From NCBI GenBank assembly GCA_037157565.1, contig JAZHRO010000055.1:42253001-42317000 (forward strand): a stretch of 64,000 nucleotides of DNA. Direction: 5' to 3'. Below are positions 12,369 through 23,233 of the stretch, one piece after another (within the stretch, counting starts at the first letter, position 1; each line of letters starts with the position of its first letter). The translations under genes were made by a program, and so were the position numbers. Under the pieces are notes generated by a model, which was not told where the DNA came from, searched no databases, and saw only the letters and a list, made by a program, of their open reading frames with translations. Source of the DNA: Thalassia testudinum. Lineage: Eukaryota > Streptophyta > Magnoliopsida > Alismatales > Hydrocharitaceae.

Positions 12369-12776
12369 ATGTGCGATGCATTTGACTTCGCTGTAGGAGC
12401 AGTTTTGGGGCAGAAAATTGACGGGAAACCGAGGGTCATTTACTACGCTAGCCAAACACATGACGAGGCTCAGCGTAACTATACGGTTACTGAAAAAGAG
12501 CCGCTAGCCGTAGTATTTGCTCTAGAAAAATTCAGATCTTACCTCCTAGGTTCCCATGTTATCATCTACTCGGATCACACAGCTGTGAGGCATCTCCATG
12601 CAAAGGACGCGAAACCTCGATTAATCCGCTGGATCTTACTATTGCAAGAATTTAACCTCGAGATTCATGAAAAAGCGGGAAAACAGAACGTGGTAGCTGA
12701 TCACTTGTCCCGCCTTCTGAGATCATTGACCCCTCCGGACCCATCATGGAACATTTTCCTGATGAGCACCACCTGA
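12369..12776 (+). pseudogene. Gypsy RNase H domain
   Basis: 136 codons matching gypsy RNase H: CDAFDFAVGAVLGQ (first acidic residue), YYASQTHDEAQRNYTVTEKE (second), VIIYSDHTAVRHL (third) and the terminal NVVADHLSRL. All main acidic positions are present. It would degrade the RNA of the RNA/DNA hybrid. It is separated from RT by an out-of-frame joint at about 12315-12368. Confidence 0.9.
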
Positions 12777-12950
12777 CTATCGATACAGGGCTTCCATGTT
12801 TTGCTAACATAATAAACTACTTGACATCACATCATATCCCATCCGATTGGCCGAAGACCAAGAAGGACAAATTGCATTCTGATGCCAAGTATTACCTTTG
12901 AGAAGACCCATATCTATTCTGCATTGGTGCTAATCAAATAATTCGACGAT

Positions 12951-14030
12951 GTGTCGCGGAAGCAAAAATCAAAGACATACTCTTTCTGTCATGACCAGGC
13001 ATGCGGTGGACATTTTTTAGAACACAAAACTGCATCAAAAGTCCTCCAGTGTGGTTTTTACTGGCCCACAATTTTCAAAGATGCATACAATCACTGTAAG
13101 GCATGTACCCGTTGCCAGACCTTGGGCAACATGAGCAATCAAGATATGATGCCTTTACAGCCGATTCTGGCATGCGAAATCCTCGACATTCTGGGGATTG
13201 ATTTTATAGGACCCTTCCTTATCTCGGACGGCTTCGAATACATTTTACTCGCTGTTAACTGTGTCCAAGTGGATCGAAGCCATTCCGACCCGAACCAATG
13301 ATCACAAAGTTGTTATCAAGTTCATTCACCAAAACATCTTCTCAAGGTTCGAGACTCCTCGTACAATAATTTCCGATGAAGGGACCCATTTCACAAACAC
13401 TCAGTTCAGGTCACTGATGACGAAATACAGGGTGTCGCACTGAATCTCTACTCCTTACCACCCCCAAACTAATGGTCTAGCTGAGAAATCAAACTGGGAG
13501 ATCAAGAAAATCCTCCAGGTTACTGTTCAACCTGACAAAAAGGATTGGTCATCTCGATTTCCGGAAGCTTTGTGAGCTTATAGGACCGCCCACAAGACCC
13601 AATTAGGTATGTCTCCCTTCAGATTGGTGTACGGGAAGGCGTGTCGCCTCCTCGTCGAATTGGAGCATAAAGCCTATTGGGCAGTACAGAATTGCAACCT
13701 AGATCTTTCTAAGGCTGGAACCCATAGAAAGCTTCAAATGAGCGAGATCGATGAATTACGCCACGACACGTATGAGAACTAGCGAATTTACAAAGAGCAG
13801 GTTAAAGCCTTTCACAACAAGCACATATCTAGAAAGATCTTTCATCCAGATCAAAAGGTCTTACTCTTTGATGCCAGACTTAAGTTATTCCTAGGAAAGC
13901 TACGATCTAAATGGATCGGAGCCTACTTAGTCTGACAAATCTTCGGAAATGGAGCCATTGAGATCAATCCACTCAGCCACGATTCCGAACCTTTCGTTGT
14001 GAACGGTTAGAGACTTAAACCGTTCATTGA
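12951..14030 (+). pseudogene. Gypsy integrase remnant (HHCC, DDE core, C-terminal domain)
   Basis: The zinc-binding region lies at about 12985-13120 (SHDQACGGHF...CKACTRC, H2C2 type). The catalytic core follows, with ILGIDFIGPF (first D, ~13195), IISDEGTHF (second D, ~13370) and TNGLAEKSNWE (E, ~13485). The C-terminal part runs to about 14030 (LLFDARLKLFLGKLRSKW). Two frames are used up to 13443, and stops follow at 13441, 13575 and 13781. It would insert the element cDNA into chromosomes, but it is inactive here. Confidence 0.88.
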
Positions 14031-15690
14031 CACGACCGATACAGATTTGTCTGAGATATCCTTTATCCTCTATTCTCCCTGAGCTCATTACGCCCAGCCG
14101 ATGGCGTAAAACTCAGCGCTTAACAGGAAACAACTCGTCATTATTTGAAAATCCCAAAACCTTTCCTGACATTTCTCTCCTAAATTCATATTGTACTTTA
14201 GGATTCATCCATTAGAACAGCCGACTCCACCTCAGGTACCCATACCCGAGCCTCGAAATCGTTCGCAACAGTCACCTTGATCCGTTCGCCCACCCAACAC
14301 CTGTCTTAATGAATGAACTAAGCTGAATTCGAACCCACATAATTTATAAAAAGGGACATTGCAAATCGTAAGCATGGGAGGTATGAAAGTGCAAAACATT
14401 ATGAAAACTCATCTCAAGAAAATGTTTCAACAAAAAAATCACATGTCATAAAAAATACAAAAAAAAATTGAAAAATCTTGAAAAAGAACAAAAAAAAGTG
14501 AGGGGGGACAGAATTCTTGAGGCTATACAAACCATGAGGAAAAAGAGCAAAATGACAAAAAAAGGAGCACAAAATGAAAAAGAAAAAAAGAATAGTCATT
14601 AGTAAGAAATTAAGAGATTAACCGAAGTTCTAGACCACATCAAGAAAAAAGAGAAAAATGAGAAAAAGTGCTAATGAGACACAAAAAGGGATTAGTAGAA
14701 ACGCTGACCTTTGGCCTTTTGGGCTATACTTTTAGGCTTAAAAATTCAAGTATCCGCTAAGATCTAAATAATCCTTAAGAGGTTGGGAAAATGCGAAGCT
14801 TAAGTATTAGGTCTAAGGCTTAGGGAGTATTCGACCTCATTAACAGACCTTCGATTTGCGGAACTCGGTAACCTAAGCACCCCAATCCACACAGTCTGGT
14901 TCAGTGCACATAACTATCAAAATCACGCAAAAGCGTTTTAAGTATTCTGAAAAAAGTTGCCTAGATTAGGAGCGGCCGATCAACACAAATTGATTTGGAC
15001 GAATTCCAAGCGCGGAGAGGCAGGAAATTTCCCTCGAAGATGTGTAACATATCTCCTTAGTGCTTGTCTCTTAAGATATTTACATATCCTACCTGGGACA
15101 CGTAAGCGCTCTGCTGGTTCAGATATCATAGGCGACATTATTACAAAATGTCGATTACCAGGGTCTGAATTCGGATACAGAATGTCATGGACAGGATTAT
15201 ATCAAAATCTCGAAAGCCAAAGTTCTAGGGGTTACCACGGGCGATGCTATCACGAAGCATTGATTGCAAAGGGACTTTGAGGACTGATGATGGGACGAGG
15301 AAGCTGATATAGACCGTGCTGAGACGCCAATCCGAAGCTAGAAATAAAAATAAAAGAGAAAAAACTCTCCAAACAAATAAATCTCTCTTACAAAAACACA
15401 TTGCAAATTAAACCAAGGCTAAAATATGTCTCAAGTACGGGTGCTTTAACCGCAGAGTCCAACGAACCTTGGGATAGTTCCTGCGGGCCTTAAAAACCTT
15501 CACGGAGGACCAAGGCTAAAGCTGGTCAGGTCCGGATCTTGGTTGGTATTTGAGTACCTCTAAGCCTATTGTCGGCATTCTGACCTAGTCACAAAAGAAA
15601 AACAAAAAGCACTTATCATGACTGGTGAAAGAAACTCATTGTCTATAACAGAAGTTAAAACTCTGAAATTTTGCTAAAGGACTAGCAAAA
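14031..15690 (+). other. 3' non-coding region of the Athila-like element
   Basis: No env-like or other coding domain can be supported. 14380-14700 is strongly A-rich on the plus strand, so minus-strand frames through it look hydrophobic and Phe-rich by composition alone. 14700-15690 is ordinary unique-looking DNA with many stops. Confidence 0.6.
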
Positions 15691-15704
15691 GTTAGGCATG
15701 GGGG
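15691..15704 (+). promoter_or_regulatory. Polypurine tract region
   Basis: GTTAGGCATGGGGG lies immediately upstream of the 3' LTR. It is the expected second-strand priming site, but with interruptions. Confidence 0.6.
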
Positions 15705-18471
15705 TATGGTGGAAGCACCATCATGAGCCCTTACTAGCTCATTTTAACCTAAGAGAATAAAAGATCCTACATAATCTAAAGGGCCTAATTCAAGATATTA
15801 CCATTTTCATAAGAACATGAAACAAGGGGTAGAACTGCAATTTTACCATTGCAGTACATCAACGGGATTTCTCAGAGGCTAAACATAGGTAAATTGAACT
15901 TAACAAGAGGAAAAGCAGGATGGTTCAATTAGAAAAGGGCTATTGTGAGATCTAAAGATTAAATAACATTATGTAACCCTAAAACAAACCCACTTAATTT
16001 TACAAGGTTCTGGTCAGGATAAAAATCAACTAAACCCTCTAAAATTCATGGAAAAATATCCTCTAAGGTTTAGAACCTTCAAATTGGCCTTTGGAACCTA
16101 TTTTGTCTTAAATAGGGGTCCTAACTAATTATTTGACCTAATTTAGATTTTTGTGTAAAATGTCCACTCAAACGTGGTCAAACCTAAAATCCAACTTTAC
16201 CATTAGATTCCTTGGGTCCAAATTAGGTTTCTACCAAAATTTGGACCTAAGGAAAGGTTATCTTGACCTACTTTCCAAAATAGTCTACCCAATTACATTT
16301 TGACCCCTAACTTTTGAAAATCTTTGCGCAAACCCCCTATCTTCCTCGCCACTCTTTGCATTTAGGTCCCTCCGCCATTACAGTGGAGGAGTCTTACTCC
16401 AGGGAGGATTTGAGGAGGATTTCTCCCCGATTCCTCAGAGACCTCCCAGATTTGGAAGGGAGATCCTCTAAGGAATTCCCTATCGTCTGAACATAATCTC
16501 AAGATCTAATTCGCACCCAATCCCTCGTGCGAACGCTCGAGAGAAATGGGTATCATTCGCACCTTCCTTCTCCGGCGAGATTCTTACGCTTGGAAGCTTG
16601 CCTTCCAAGTACAAGGACTTCTGCCAGCAGCTATAAAAGGACCCCCTGTCCTTGCCGCTTCTCTCAAGCTTGTTTTAGCAGCTGATACCCCCAAATTTCT
16701 TCCTCCCTCATCTCCGGCCAACAACTCGCAAGCTCTGGCGATCTCCCCTCCTTGTCGCTCTGCCACCATACCGGTGGCAGTCTTCTCCGCCTTGCTCCTC
16801 CGCGTCGCACCACCTGCGCGCGCTCCTCCAACCCCTTCGTCATCGTCGTCATCCTCACCTCAGGGCCTTCTCCGACGATGGCACACGCGCTATTCGTCCT
16901 CCTTTCCCCCTCCATCCAACTACCCTCAGTAAGTTCCTTTCTCCCTACCTTTTATTTTCCCCCTCTTAATTTCAGAAAACCCCCCTTGACAGCTACCAAT
17001 CACCTCCGTTTTCCTCATCTTCGGCAGACCACCGGCGAGGTGCAACCGTCGCTCTACCCTTCCACACGCCTCGCCACCAACCTCAGAACATCCACCATCA
17101 CTCACTGATCATCATCCACACCTCCATTGACTGCCAACACCTCTCCAAGTGCCCATCGAACACACGCACTTCCACGGTCACAGTCCGACCTAGGCACGCA
17201 CGCCTAGGTCACTCTGCGCCACGCCACCCCCTGCCTCACTTTCGCCGTGACACGACGAAGCACCCTAAGTAATTTGATAGGGCCGCGAGGTCGTATTATT
17301 GATTTTCAGGTCCAACCCTCTTCCGCCATTAGAGCAGGCGTAAAGGAGCAAGCCTGCTCGCTCCAAGTCGCACTGCTCCAGGCTGAGGCATCCCAGGTGC
17401 GCGGAATTAGTCCACGAACCTTTCGCACCTGGCAATCAGAGGCTTCATCGACTGCAGCTACCCCAATTGCACGAGTTCTCCCTGCGGGCGCGCGAAGCGG
17501 GTGGGACTTTAGTCCCACCTCGGAAACACTCAGCGCAGGTGCATAGTATAAGTTGTTTTTGTGTTCTCTGCTTATCGCCTCAGTTCACGGGGTGAGGTCC
17601 CCTCGCCCACGACACCCGCCTCGTTCGCGACCCACACCTATGCGGACCTGGTCGACCCGTTTACCCTACACTCCTCGTTCACCACCCACGCCGGTGCGCC
17701 TGGACCCGGGTGCACGTAACCTGACCCGATTACCCGACTGGCTCTGAGATAGCAAAGAGAGAAATAGAGAGAGCGAACACAGGGAAGGGTAGAGGTAGGT
17801 TTTGCTCTTCTCTATGCAGGGAAAGGAAGAGAAGGGAGAGGCAGCTACTGAAGGAGCTGAGGAAGAAGTTGAAGGCAGGAACAGCTAAAAAAGGAAGGAC
17901 TTGAAGGTAGAGAAGGCAGAAGGCAAAGAAGGAAGGAAGCCGCTAAGGAAAAGCTAAGGAAAGAAGGACCAAAGCTGAAGGCAGGAGCAGCTAAGGAAGG
18001 AAGCCAAGGGCAGAGGCTGGAGAAAGAAAGGACTTTTAGGCAAAGCTGAAGGAAAGAAATCAAAGAAGAAACTGAAGCCAAGGCAGACAAAGAAGAAAAG
18101 GAAGGAGTCACAGAGAATCAAAGGCAGAGAAAGAGTAAGGAACCGAGAGAAGAAAAAGAAAGAAAGAAGAAATCAGAGGAAAAGAGAAGAAAGAAGACAT
18201 TAGAGAAAGAAGAGAGAACATTCTATTTCTTTTTACACCCCTATTCTTCTGTTTAGCTTTCATATACATTGAATCTCATTTATATTATTGTTGAACATCA
18301 TATTTTGATTAATTTGAGATTGCGATTTTATTTTTTAAATACCAATTTACTCCTTGCGTTCGACCTCAGATACTTAGGTTTTCGAGTAATAAAATTCTTA
18401 TCTGTTTTCAAGGCGATTTCATTTATACTACAACGCAACATCTTTTGAACACCGATTTCGTCTTGCAAACA
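15705..18471 (+). repeat. 3' LTR of the Athila-like element
   Basis: 2767 bp, ending GCAAACA before the TTTAA target duplication. It matches 4871-7518, with a TATA box at 16632-16639, the purine tract at 17790-18225 and one extra block at 17482-17606. Confidence 0.92.
17482..17606 (+). promoter_or_regulatory. LTR-specific extra block with hairpin and snRNA-promoter-like motifs
   Basis: Absent from the 5' LTR, where the flanks join near 6657. It starts GC-rich and contains a perfect hairpin at 17501-17518 (GTGGGACT TT AGTCCCAC). The right arm runs into TCCCACCTCG (17513-17522), one base from the plant snRNA upstream sequence element TCCCACATCG. TATAAG follows at 17547-17552, 24 bp after that motif. 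Either this copy gained the block or the 5' LTR lost it. No known small RNA is recognised downstream. Confidence 0.4.
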
Positions 18472-18476
18472 TTTAA

Positions 18477-18780
18477 CATATCTTTTAAAGGAGGGAATGA
18501 TGTATTGGAGAGTTTGATAGATGATATTGGAGAATCTATGCCAAATCCAAAATTAGCATAGAATATTGGTGCCGATATTGAAGGACATATGGCTAAATCT
18601 GATCGTCATACCTTCCCCATCATAGTACTTGATGAAGATGATAAAAGGCAATCATCACAGTCTAAATCAAAGACCAACTTGGATGGAGACGATGATGATG
18701 CGAATGCACAGATGATGACAGGTGGATCTAAATCGAAAGTCATTCAATACAGGGAGTGGAAAAGAAATGAGCAATAGTGA
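18477..18780 (+). pseudogene. hAT transposase fragment 3 (acidic C-terminal tail)
   Basis: This resumes the hAT frame after the TTTAA duplication: GGNDVLESLIDDIGESM, then a 62-codon open part (18589-18777) rich in Asp, Ser and Lys with DGDDDDANAQMM. Acidic tails like this follow the dimerisation region in some plant hAT proteins. Two consecutive stops end it at about 18778. Confidence 0.5.
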
Positions 18781-19844
18781 ATACCAAAGTAGTAGAGACT
18801 AAGAAAAACTACACACCAATGTGCATGGTCAACATATTCCCAGTTTCAATCCAACACCCATGGATTATGAGGGATATGGTATTTACATGAATGACTTCAG
18901 CTCGTCCATAGGTTCCATAAGCTTCAATGACCAAATTTGTGATGCACCGCCTAGCCATGACACAGGTTCACATAATCCAAGTTGTTACAATCTTTTGCAC
19001 CACCACCACCTTCATATCCATCTTATCCATCTTATCAATCTTACCCTAAGTTAAGAAATGAAGGGTACGCCAGCGACGCCTACTACAATGCATCTAGGTA
19101 TAGCTTCTTCCCAGATTATCAAGCCCACAGTTGATGCCGCCGCCACCTCAACCTTATCATCATGGTCCCCAAATAAAAAAAACAACTGAAACATCATTAT
19201 CTTCATAAGGAACTCTAAGGCAAGAAGGATTCATACGTCAATCTTTTAGTAGTTAATACACAATAGTAGATATCCTCGTATTGGCATATTAGTTAATGCA
19301 CATAATCAAGAGTGCAAACAAGTAGTGGTGGACTATGAGACCATGTATTCATATATGGATTGGAATGCCTACTATGATTACCTTCAAGCCTTACAAAGCC
19401 ATAATAAGAAGTGGAATTAGCAAAGTGGCAACAATGGTGATGTAATGTATTCCGCACAACATTCATGATTTTTCTATTTCCATAAATCTTAGCAATTTGA
19501 CAAGGTACTTAAAATTTTTAATTTGGTTATACTACTTTAGATAAGCATGCTTTATCTAAGTATATATTAATTTAATACTTGTGTTTTCACATATATGCCC
19601 TTCTTATATGACCCTTTAAGGTTTTAAGTTAGTAATTTGTAATTTACTTGCAATTTTAATCATTTAAGTAAATTTGTCAACATGCATCGGCGTACCCTCA
19701 ACATGTCCTCAATATGGAGAATTTTTTGGACCTCAGTAACCTCGATAACCCGACATCAATACATGAGTGTTTTCACGACATGCCCTTGGCATGCCTCCGA
19801 TATGCGCACTTGAAAATTTATCGACACAACATCGATATTGGCAC
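18781..19844 (+). other. Probable 3' end of the hAT element and flanking DNA, no gene
   Basis: A short Pro/Ser/Tyr-rich reading (PPPPSYPSYPSYQSYP, near 19000-19055) suggests more decayed tail. After 19200 nothing coding is seen. The hAT terminal inverted repeats could not be identified by eye. Confidence 0.35.
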
Positions 19845-20100
19845 TTAAAACCTTGGTTGAGGAGACAGAGGGTGCTCACCTGTGCTTATAAGAGTTGTTG
19901 GGCTCCTACAGATGATGCCTCCTGCATTTCTTGTGGAAGTGGGCTAGAGGAAGTTGATCGCCTTTTTTTTTCTTGCCCTTTCTTACAGGATATTTGGGCA
20001 AACTATGTCATCAACTCTGTGAACTCTTCACAAGAAGGTTTTTGGCATAGAATACATGATGCTCTTGTTGTAGGGATAGTATTAGGAGAGCTTCTATTCG

Positions 20101-20634
20101 TGTGAAGGAATAATGCGACATGACACAGTGATCACGTGGACACGATTTTGAATCCAATAAAGGGTTGTTGACCCTAGGTTGTTTAGGAGTTTGCTTGGAC
20201 TCCAAGTTTAATGCCACGTAGACTACCACGTGGCACAGTGACCACGTGGACAATCCACATGGGCACAATTTTGAGTCCAATAATGGGCCATTGACCCTAG
20301 GTTGTTTAGGAGTTTGCTTAAAGTCCAAGGTTCGCCAATTGTGGAATCTTTATTTTAGGATAATTAGAGTTAGTTTAAGTCAATCATCTCTTACTATTGT
20401 TAAAGATTATTTAGGATTTGATTTTCTTTTTTCCTTATTTAGGATTAGAGTTCTCTCTATATATAGAGAGACACTATTATGCTATTAATTGAATTGCATA
20501 ATACAATCTCCATCTTATAATCAACTCCCTCCAACTCTCCTTTCTCCCTCGTCGCTGAATTCTCTTCCTCTTCTCGAGTTCCACGCATGGAGTATTCAGG
20601 CTACATCAACCTCGCTCTATTGTGCACCCTCACA
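20101..20634 (+). repeat. 5' LTR with an internal 110-bp tandem duplication
   Basis: 534 bp against 403 bp for its partner. The excess comes from a head-to-tail duplication with a period of 110 bp (copies starting CACAGTG at 20124 and 20234). The region has several CACGTG motifs and a perfect 18-bp palindrome CTCTCTATATATAGAGAG (20453-20470) containing the TATA box. Confidence 0.85.
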
Positions 20635-20646
20635 TGGTATCAAAGC
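20635..20646 (+). promoter_or_regulatory. Primer binding site (tRNA-Met type)
   Basis: TGGTATCAAAGC directly abuts the 5' LTR. It is one base from the usual plant copia site TGGTATCAGAGC. Confidence 0.88.
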
Positions 20647-21740
20647 AGGTCACTCCGGGCCTCTAGGTGTCGCACCTGTGGAAGAGAGGGGAAGAAGACA
20701 TCCACATGCAAGAAGGTTTTCTTCTTGTGCATTAACTATATTCACGCATAGCAACGAGGCCCACATCGAAGGCATCTTCTCCGAAGAAGATCGCACTAGA
20801 ACTTCTTGGAAGACCTTGACACCTTATGCAAGGCCTAAGCAGTCAAGAAAAGCATTGTTAGTTGCTATCCTTCTCACATAACTCGCGCCTTATGCGAGAC
20901 AAAGTAGAGAGAAGCCCATTTTGTATGGAAGAAGATGGCCGAAGTTGAAGCCCAAGCTTCTACGGGAGAGGGAAAGGTAGTCGTTTAAGGGACTACCATC
21001 AAACTGCAAGGTGCACCCAACTACACTCTCGAGATGTGGGACTCCTTGAAAAAGAGATTCCAAGAAGTCCAATAATGCGCACATCACGACATATACACGC
21101 ACATTTGGACTACTAGTCAAGGGAGTATTCCTTTGGCAAAGTATTACACATTAATGGAGCCATTATTTGAAGAGTTAAAGATTTATTAGCCCATTTGTTG
21201 TGATCAACATGCAATTCCAGGTGACAAGCTACCAAGTTTTTACCTGAATTGCATCATCGATACCAGATGACACGAGATTAGATTCTCTCCCTCGACGAGA
21301 AGATGGATCTCAAGACAATATATAGTCATCTCCAGAAGTTGGGTGAGTAAGAGGTTCAGGTGGTTGCGACATCCAACAACTCCGCTCTTGCCACAATCGA
21401 CTTAGGAGTTGGGCACGGGAGAGGCCGAGGCCGTGGACTTGGCCGAGTCTTTCTCCCATGTCCACATTGAGGGAGAACTAATCATCAACATGATAAATGT
21501 TGGGACAAATATGGAAGACCCACATGTAGGGCTACTAGCACCCCACACGAGGCTACTCTCACACCCCCGAATTTAGAGAAAATCTGCACTATGATCTTTG
21601 AGGAGAAGAAGACTACAACTACCATAGCAACAACCATCGAGGTTGCTCAAGAAGTACCACCTCCAGACGTTGCTAGAAGCTACACCGCAACTTTGGAAGA
21701 TCCCAAGTTCAAGCTTGATGAAGAAGAGTGATAGGGCATC
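20647..21740 (+). pseudogene. gag: Copia-type gag remnant
   Basis: Fragments of a gag (capsid/nucleocapsid) appear in several frames. Around 21240-21350 the reading is SLDEKMDLKTIYSHLQKL. At 21415-21520 a Gly/Arg-rich GRGRGRGLGR run leads into a damaged zinc knuckle: CPH, then GRTNHQHDKCWDKYGRPT, where the His/Cys spacing survives and the first Cys pair is damaged. The part 21600-21730 is hydrophilic. Stops are frequent. No protease, integrase or RT follows, so the element depended on others. Confidence 0.7.
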
Positions 21741-21788
21741 TTGCCTTACAAAATTGAAGAGCAAGTCATCGACCTCCCGACCTCAACT

Positions 21789-21798
21789 TGAGGGGGAA
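21789..21798 (+). promoter_or_regulatory. Polypurine tract
   Basis: TGAGGGGGAA sits directly before the 3' LTR at 21799, the normal second-strand primer position for a plant copia element. Confidence 0.75.
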
Positions 21799-22201
21799 TG
21801 TGAAGGAATAATGTCACGTGGCACAATGACCACGTGGACACGGTTTCGAGTCCAATAAAGGGCCGCTGGCCCTTCGTTGTCTAGGAGTTTGCTTGGAGTC
21901 CAAGTTGTACCAATTGTGGCATCTTTATTTGAGGATAATTAAAGTTACTTTCAGTCAATTAGCTCTTAGAGATTATTTAGGATTTGATTTACCATTCCTT
22001 ATTTAGGATTAAAGTTCTCTCTATACATAGAGAGACACTATCATGTTATTAATTGAGTTGCATAATACAATCTCTATCTTATAATCAACTCCCTCCAACT
22101 CTCCTCTCTTTCTTCCTCATCACCGAACTCTCTCTCCTTCTTGAGTTCCATGTGTGAAGCATCCACGCCACATCAGCCTCACTCCTTTGCGTGCCCTCAC
22201 A
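21799..22201 (+). repeat. 3' LTR of the small copia-like element
   Basis: 403 bp, TGTGAAGG...CCCTCACA. It has CACGTG motifs near 21815 and 21830 and a TATA region at about 22018-22030 where the palindrome of the 5' LTR has decayed. Confidence 0.85.
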
Positions 22202-22329
22202 ATTCACATTTGGGTCGTCTGGTTGGAGCATAATGGGATCATTTTTAAAGAAGAGGGGTTCTCTAAAGAGAGAGTATTGGGTCATTATAACTCTCTTCGT
22301 AATTAGCTCTCCTTTTACTGAACTTTTGA

Positions 22330-22357
22330 AGGGGTTTGACAACACTGGTTAATCCCT
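22330..22357 (+). other. LINE 3'-terminal stem-loop
   Basis: AGGGGTT (22330-22336) pairs with AATCCCT (22351-22357) with one G-U pair and a 14-base loop, 12 bases before the poly(A). It is the weakest of the six LINE hairpins in this window. Confidence 0.45.
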
Positions 22358-22381
22358 CCTTTTCCTTTCAAAAAAAAAAAA

Positions 22382-22709
22382 TCAATAGGCAGTATAAATA
22401 TATAATATTCATAACAATCCTTGGATGCTGACTAAATGATCATCTAGCACTCCATTGCATGCTCATGCATGCATTTCTTTTGTGTGTCCGTGCATGTTGT
22501 TAGGAAATCAATGTAAAAATGATGGATGGGAACCATCAAGGCCTCAATATCAATGTGCTGCCAAACACATACAGAAGCTTGAAAAAATTATCTTCAATGA
22601 AAAAAAATCAACATTTTGAAAGAAGCAGCAATGCTGTTTAGGATCTAGACATGGATTTAGATCCAGAAACTTTTGGATATGCCACATATAACATCAATCA
22701 CGTACTTAC
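22382..22709 (-). other. Probable intron sequence downstream of the host exon
   Basis: A/T-rich, no coding pattern. It starts after the LINE poly(A) and ends at the GTAAGT donor (minus strand) of the exon at 22710-22779. The next host exon is not found in the window. Confidence 0.5.
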
Positions 22710-22779
22710 AATGTAATGTTGCTTCTTGGGGTTATAATCCACATCCCGCACGTGTGAGCGCTCGATTGAACGTGTCTTC
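22710..22779 (-). CDS. Exon of a WD40-repeat protein gene (EIPR1/TSSC1-like)
   Basis: A 70-bp exon on the minus strand between a CTTTTAG acceptor (22786-22780) and a GTAAGT donor (from 22709). Its first base completes a Lys codon begun by AA at the end of the 54105-54232 exon. It then gives 23 codons: KTRSIERSHVRDVDYNPKKQ and three more. The HVRDVDYNP string is the strand a/b signature at the start of a WD40 blade. Together the two exons read as the end of one blade (FWDLRTMK) and the start of the next, as in plant homologues of EIPR1/TSSC1, a beta-propeller that in animals binds the endosomal EARP/GARP tethering complexes. The family assignment is from memory; the splice sites and open phase are seen directly. 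Neither exon has a stop. Confidence 0.75.
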
Positions 22780-23233
22780 CTAAAAGAAACATGGAGAAAA
22801 CTTACAATTTCACAATAATTGCCATATTTTTGTGAACTAAAAACATAAGTGAATGTGTAGCATAACTGTAAACCTACAATAGAACATAAGTAACCATGTG
22901 CTAGAATATGTAAGCAATCGTGTCAGCACAGAAATGTATACATATACTGTAGTATCAATTTCATAATAATCATATCCGTACATAGAAACAATTACATCCA
23001 TGCTCAAAAACAAAGAACGAAACTCCTCATCTGAGAAAGGAAAGTGGGTGAACTGTACATGGGGTCAACTAATTTTATGGTGCAAATGTCAAGACACTAT
23101 TTTACGAACAAACCAAGGTCAATTCCTACATACTCCAATAAGCAAAATACAGGTCTGAATGAATGTTCTGCATCTCCCTAAACCATCTCATGTGTTCCAA
23201 AAATTTTTCTATCTTGATGATTTGCTGCAAAAC

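Larger units (their letters stand above)
4871..18471 (+). mobile_element. Athila-like Ty3/gypsy LTR retrotransposon, full length but mutated
   Basis: A 13.6-kb element with 2.65-kb and 2.77-kb LTRs (4871-7518, 15705-18471) and a perfect target duplication TTTAA (4866-4870, 18472-18476). It has a tRNA-Asp-type primer binding site and remnants of gag, protease, RT, RNase H and integrase in gypsy order. Long LTRs, tRNA-Asp priming and the gag style point to the Athila lineage. No convincing env-like ORF is seen after integrase. Every domain has stops or frameshifts. Over one ~180-bp stretch read by eye (5221-5400 against 16060-16240) the LTRs differ at roughly nine sites, mostly transitions, so the insertion is old. 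It sits inside the hAT element. Confidence 0.93.
20101..22201 (+). mobile_element. Small copia-like LTR retrotransposon with gag only
   Basis: LTRs at 20101-20634 and 21799-22201 (TGTGAAGG...CCTCACA), a primer binding site at 20635 and a polypurine tract at 21789-21798. Flanks ATTCG (20096-20100) and ATTCA (22202-22206) form a 4/5 target duplication, the mismatch being at a CpG. The internal 1.16 kb holds only a decayed gag. It lies inside LINE zf-RVT sequence, which reads on from one side to the other. Confidence 0.88.
19845..22381 (+). mobile_element. 5'-truncated L1-type LINE, interrupted by a small copia-like element
   Basis: Only the zf-RVT tail of ORF2 remains: WLRRQRVLTCAYKS near 19855, CISC, VDRLFFSCPFLQDIW near 19950-19995, then after the interruption VWLEHNGIIFKEE at 22210-22250. 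A 3' UTR with a stem-loop at 22330-22357 and a 12-base poly(A) at 22370-22381 mark the 3' end. The 5' limit is approximate. The element at 20101-22201 splits it. Confidence 0.8.

Noticed and set aside
14414..14599. Phe-rich hydrophobic minus ORF as a membrane protein
   Set aside because: It is an antisense reading of an A-rich non-coding stretch before the Athila 3' LTR.
20011..20328. 105-codon minus ORF with a repeated NNPLLDSK phrase
   Set aside because: The repeated phrase comes from the 110-bp tandem duplication in the small copia LTR, not from a repeat protein.
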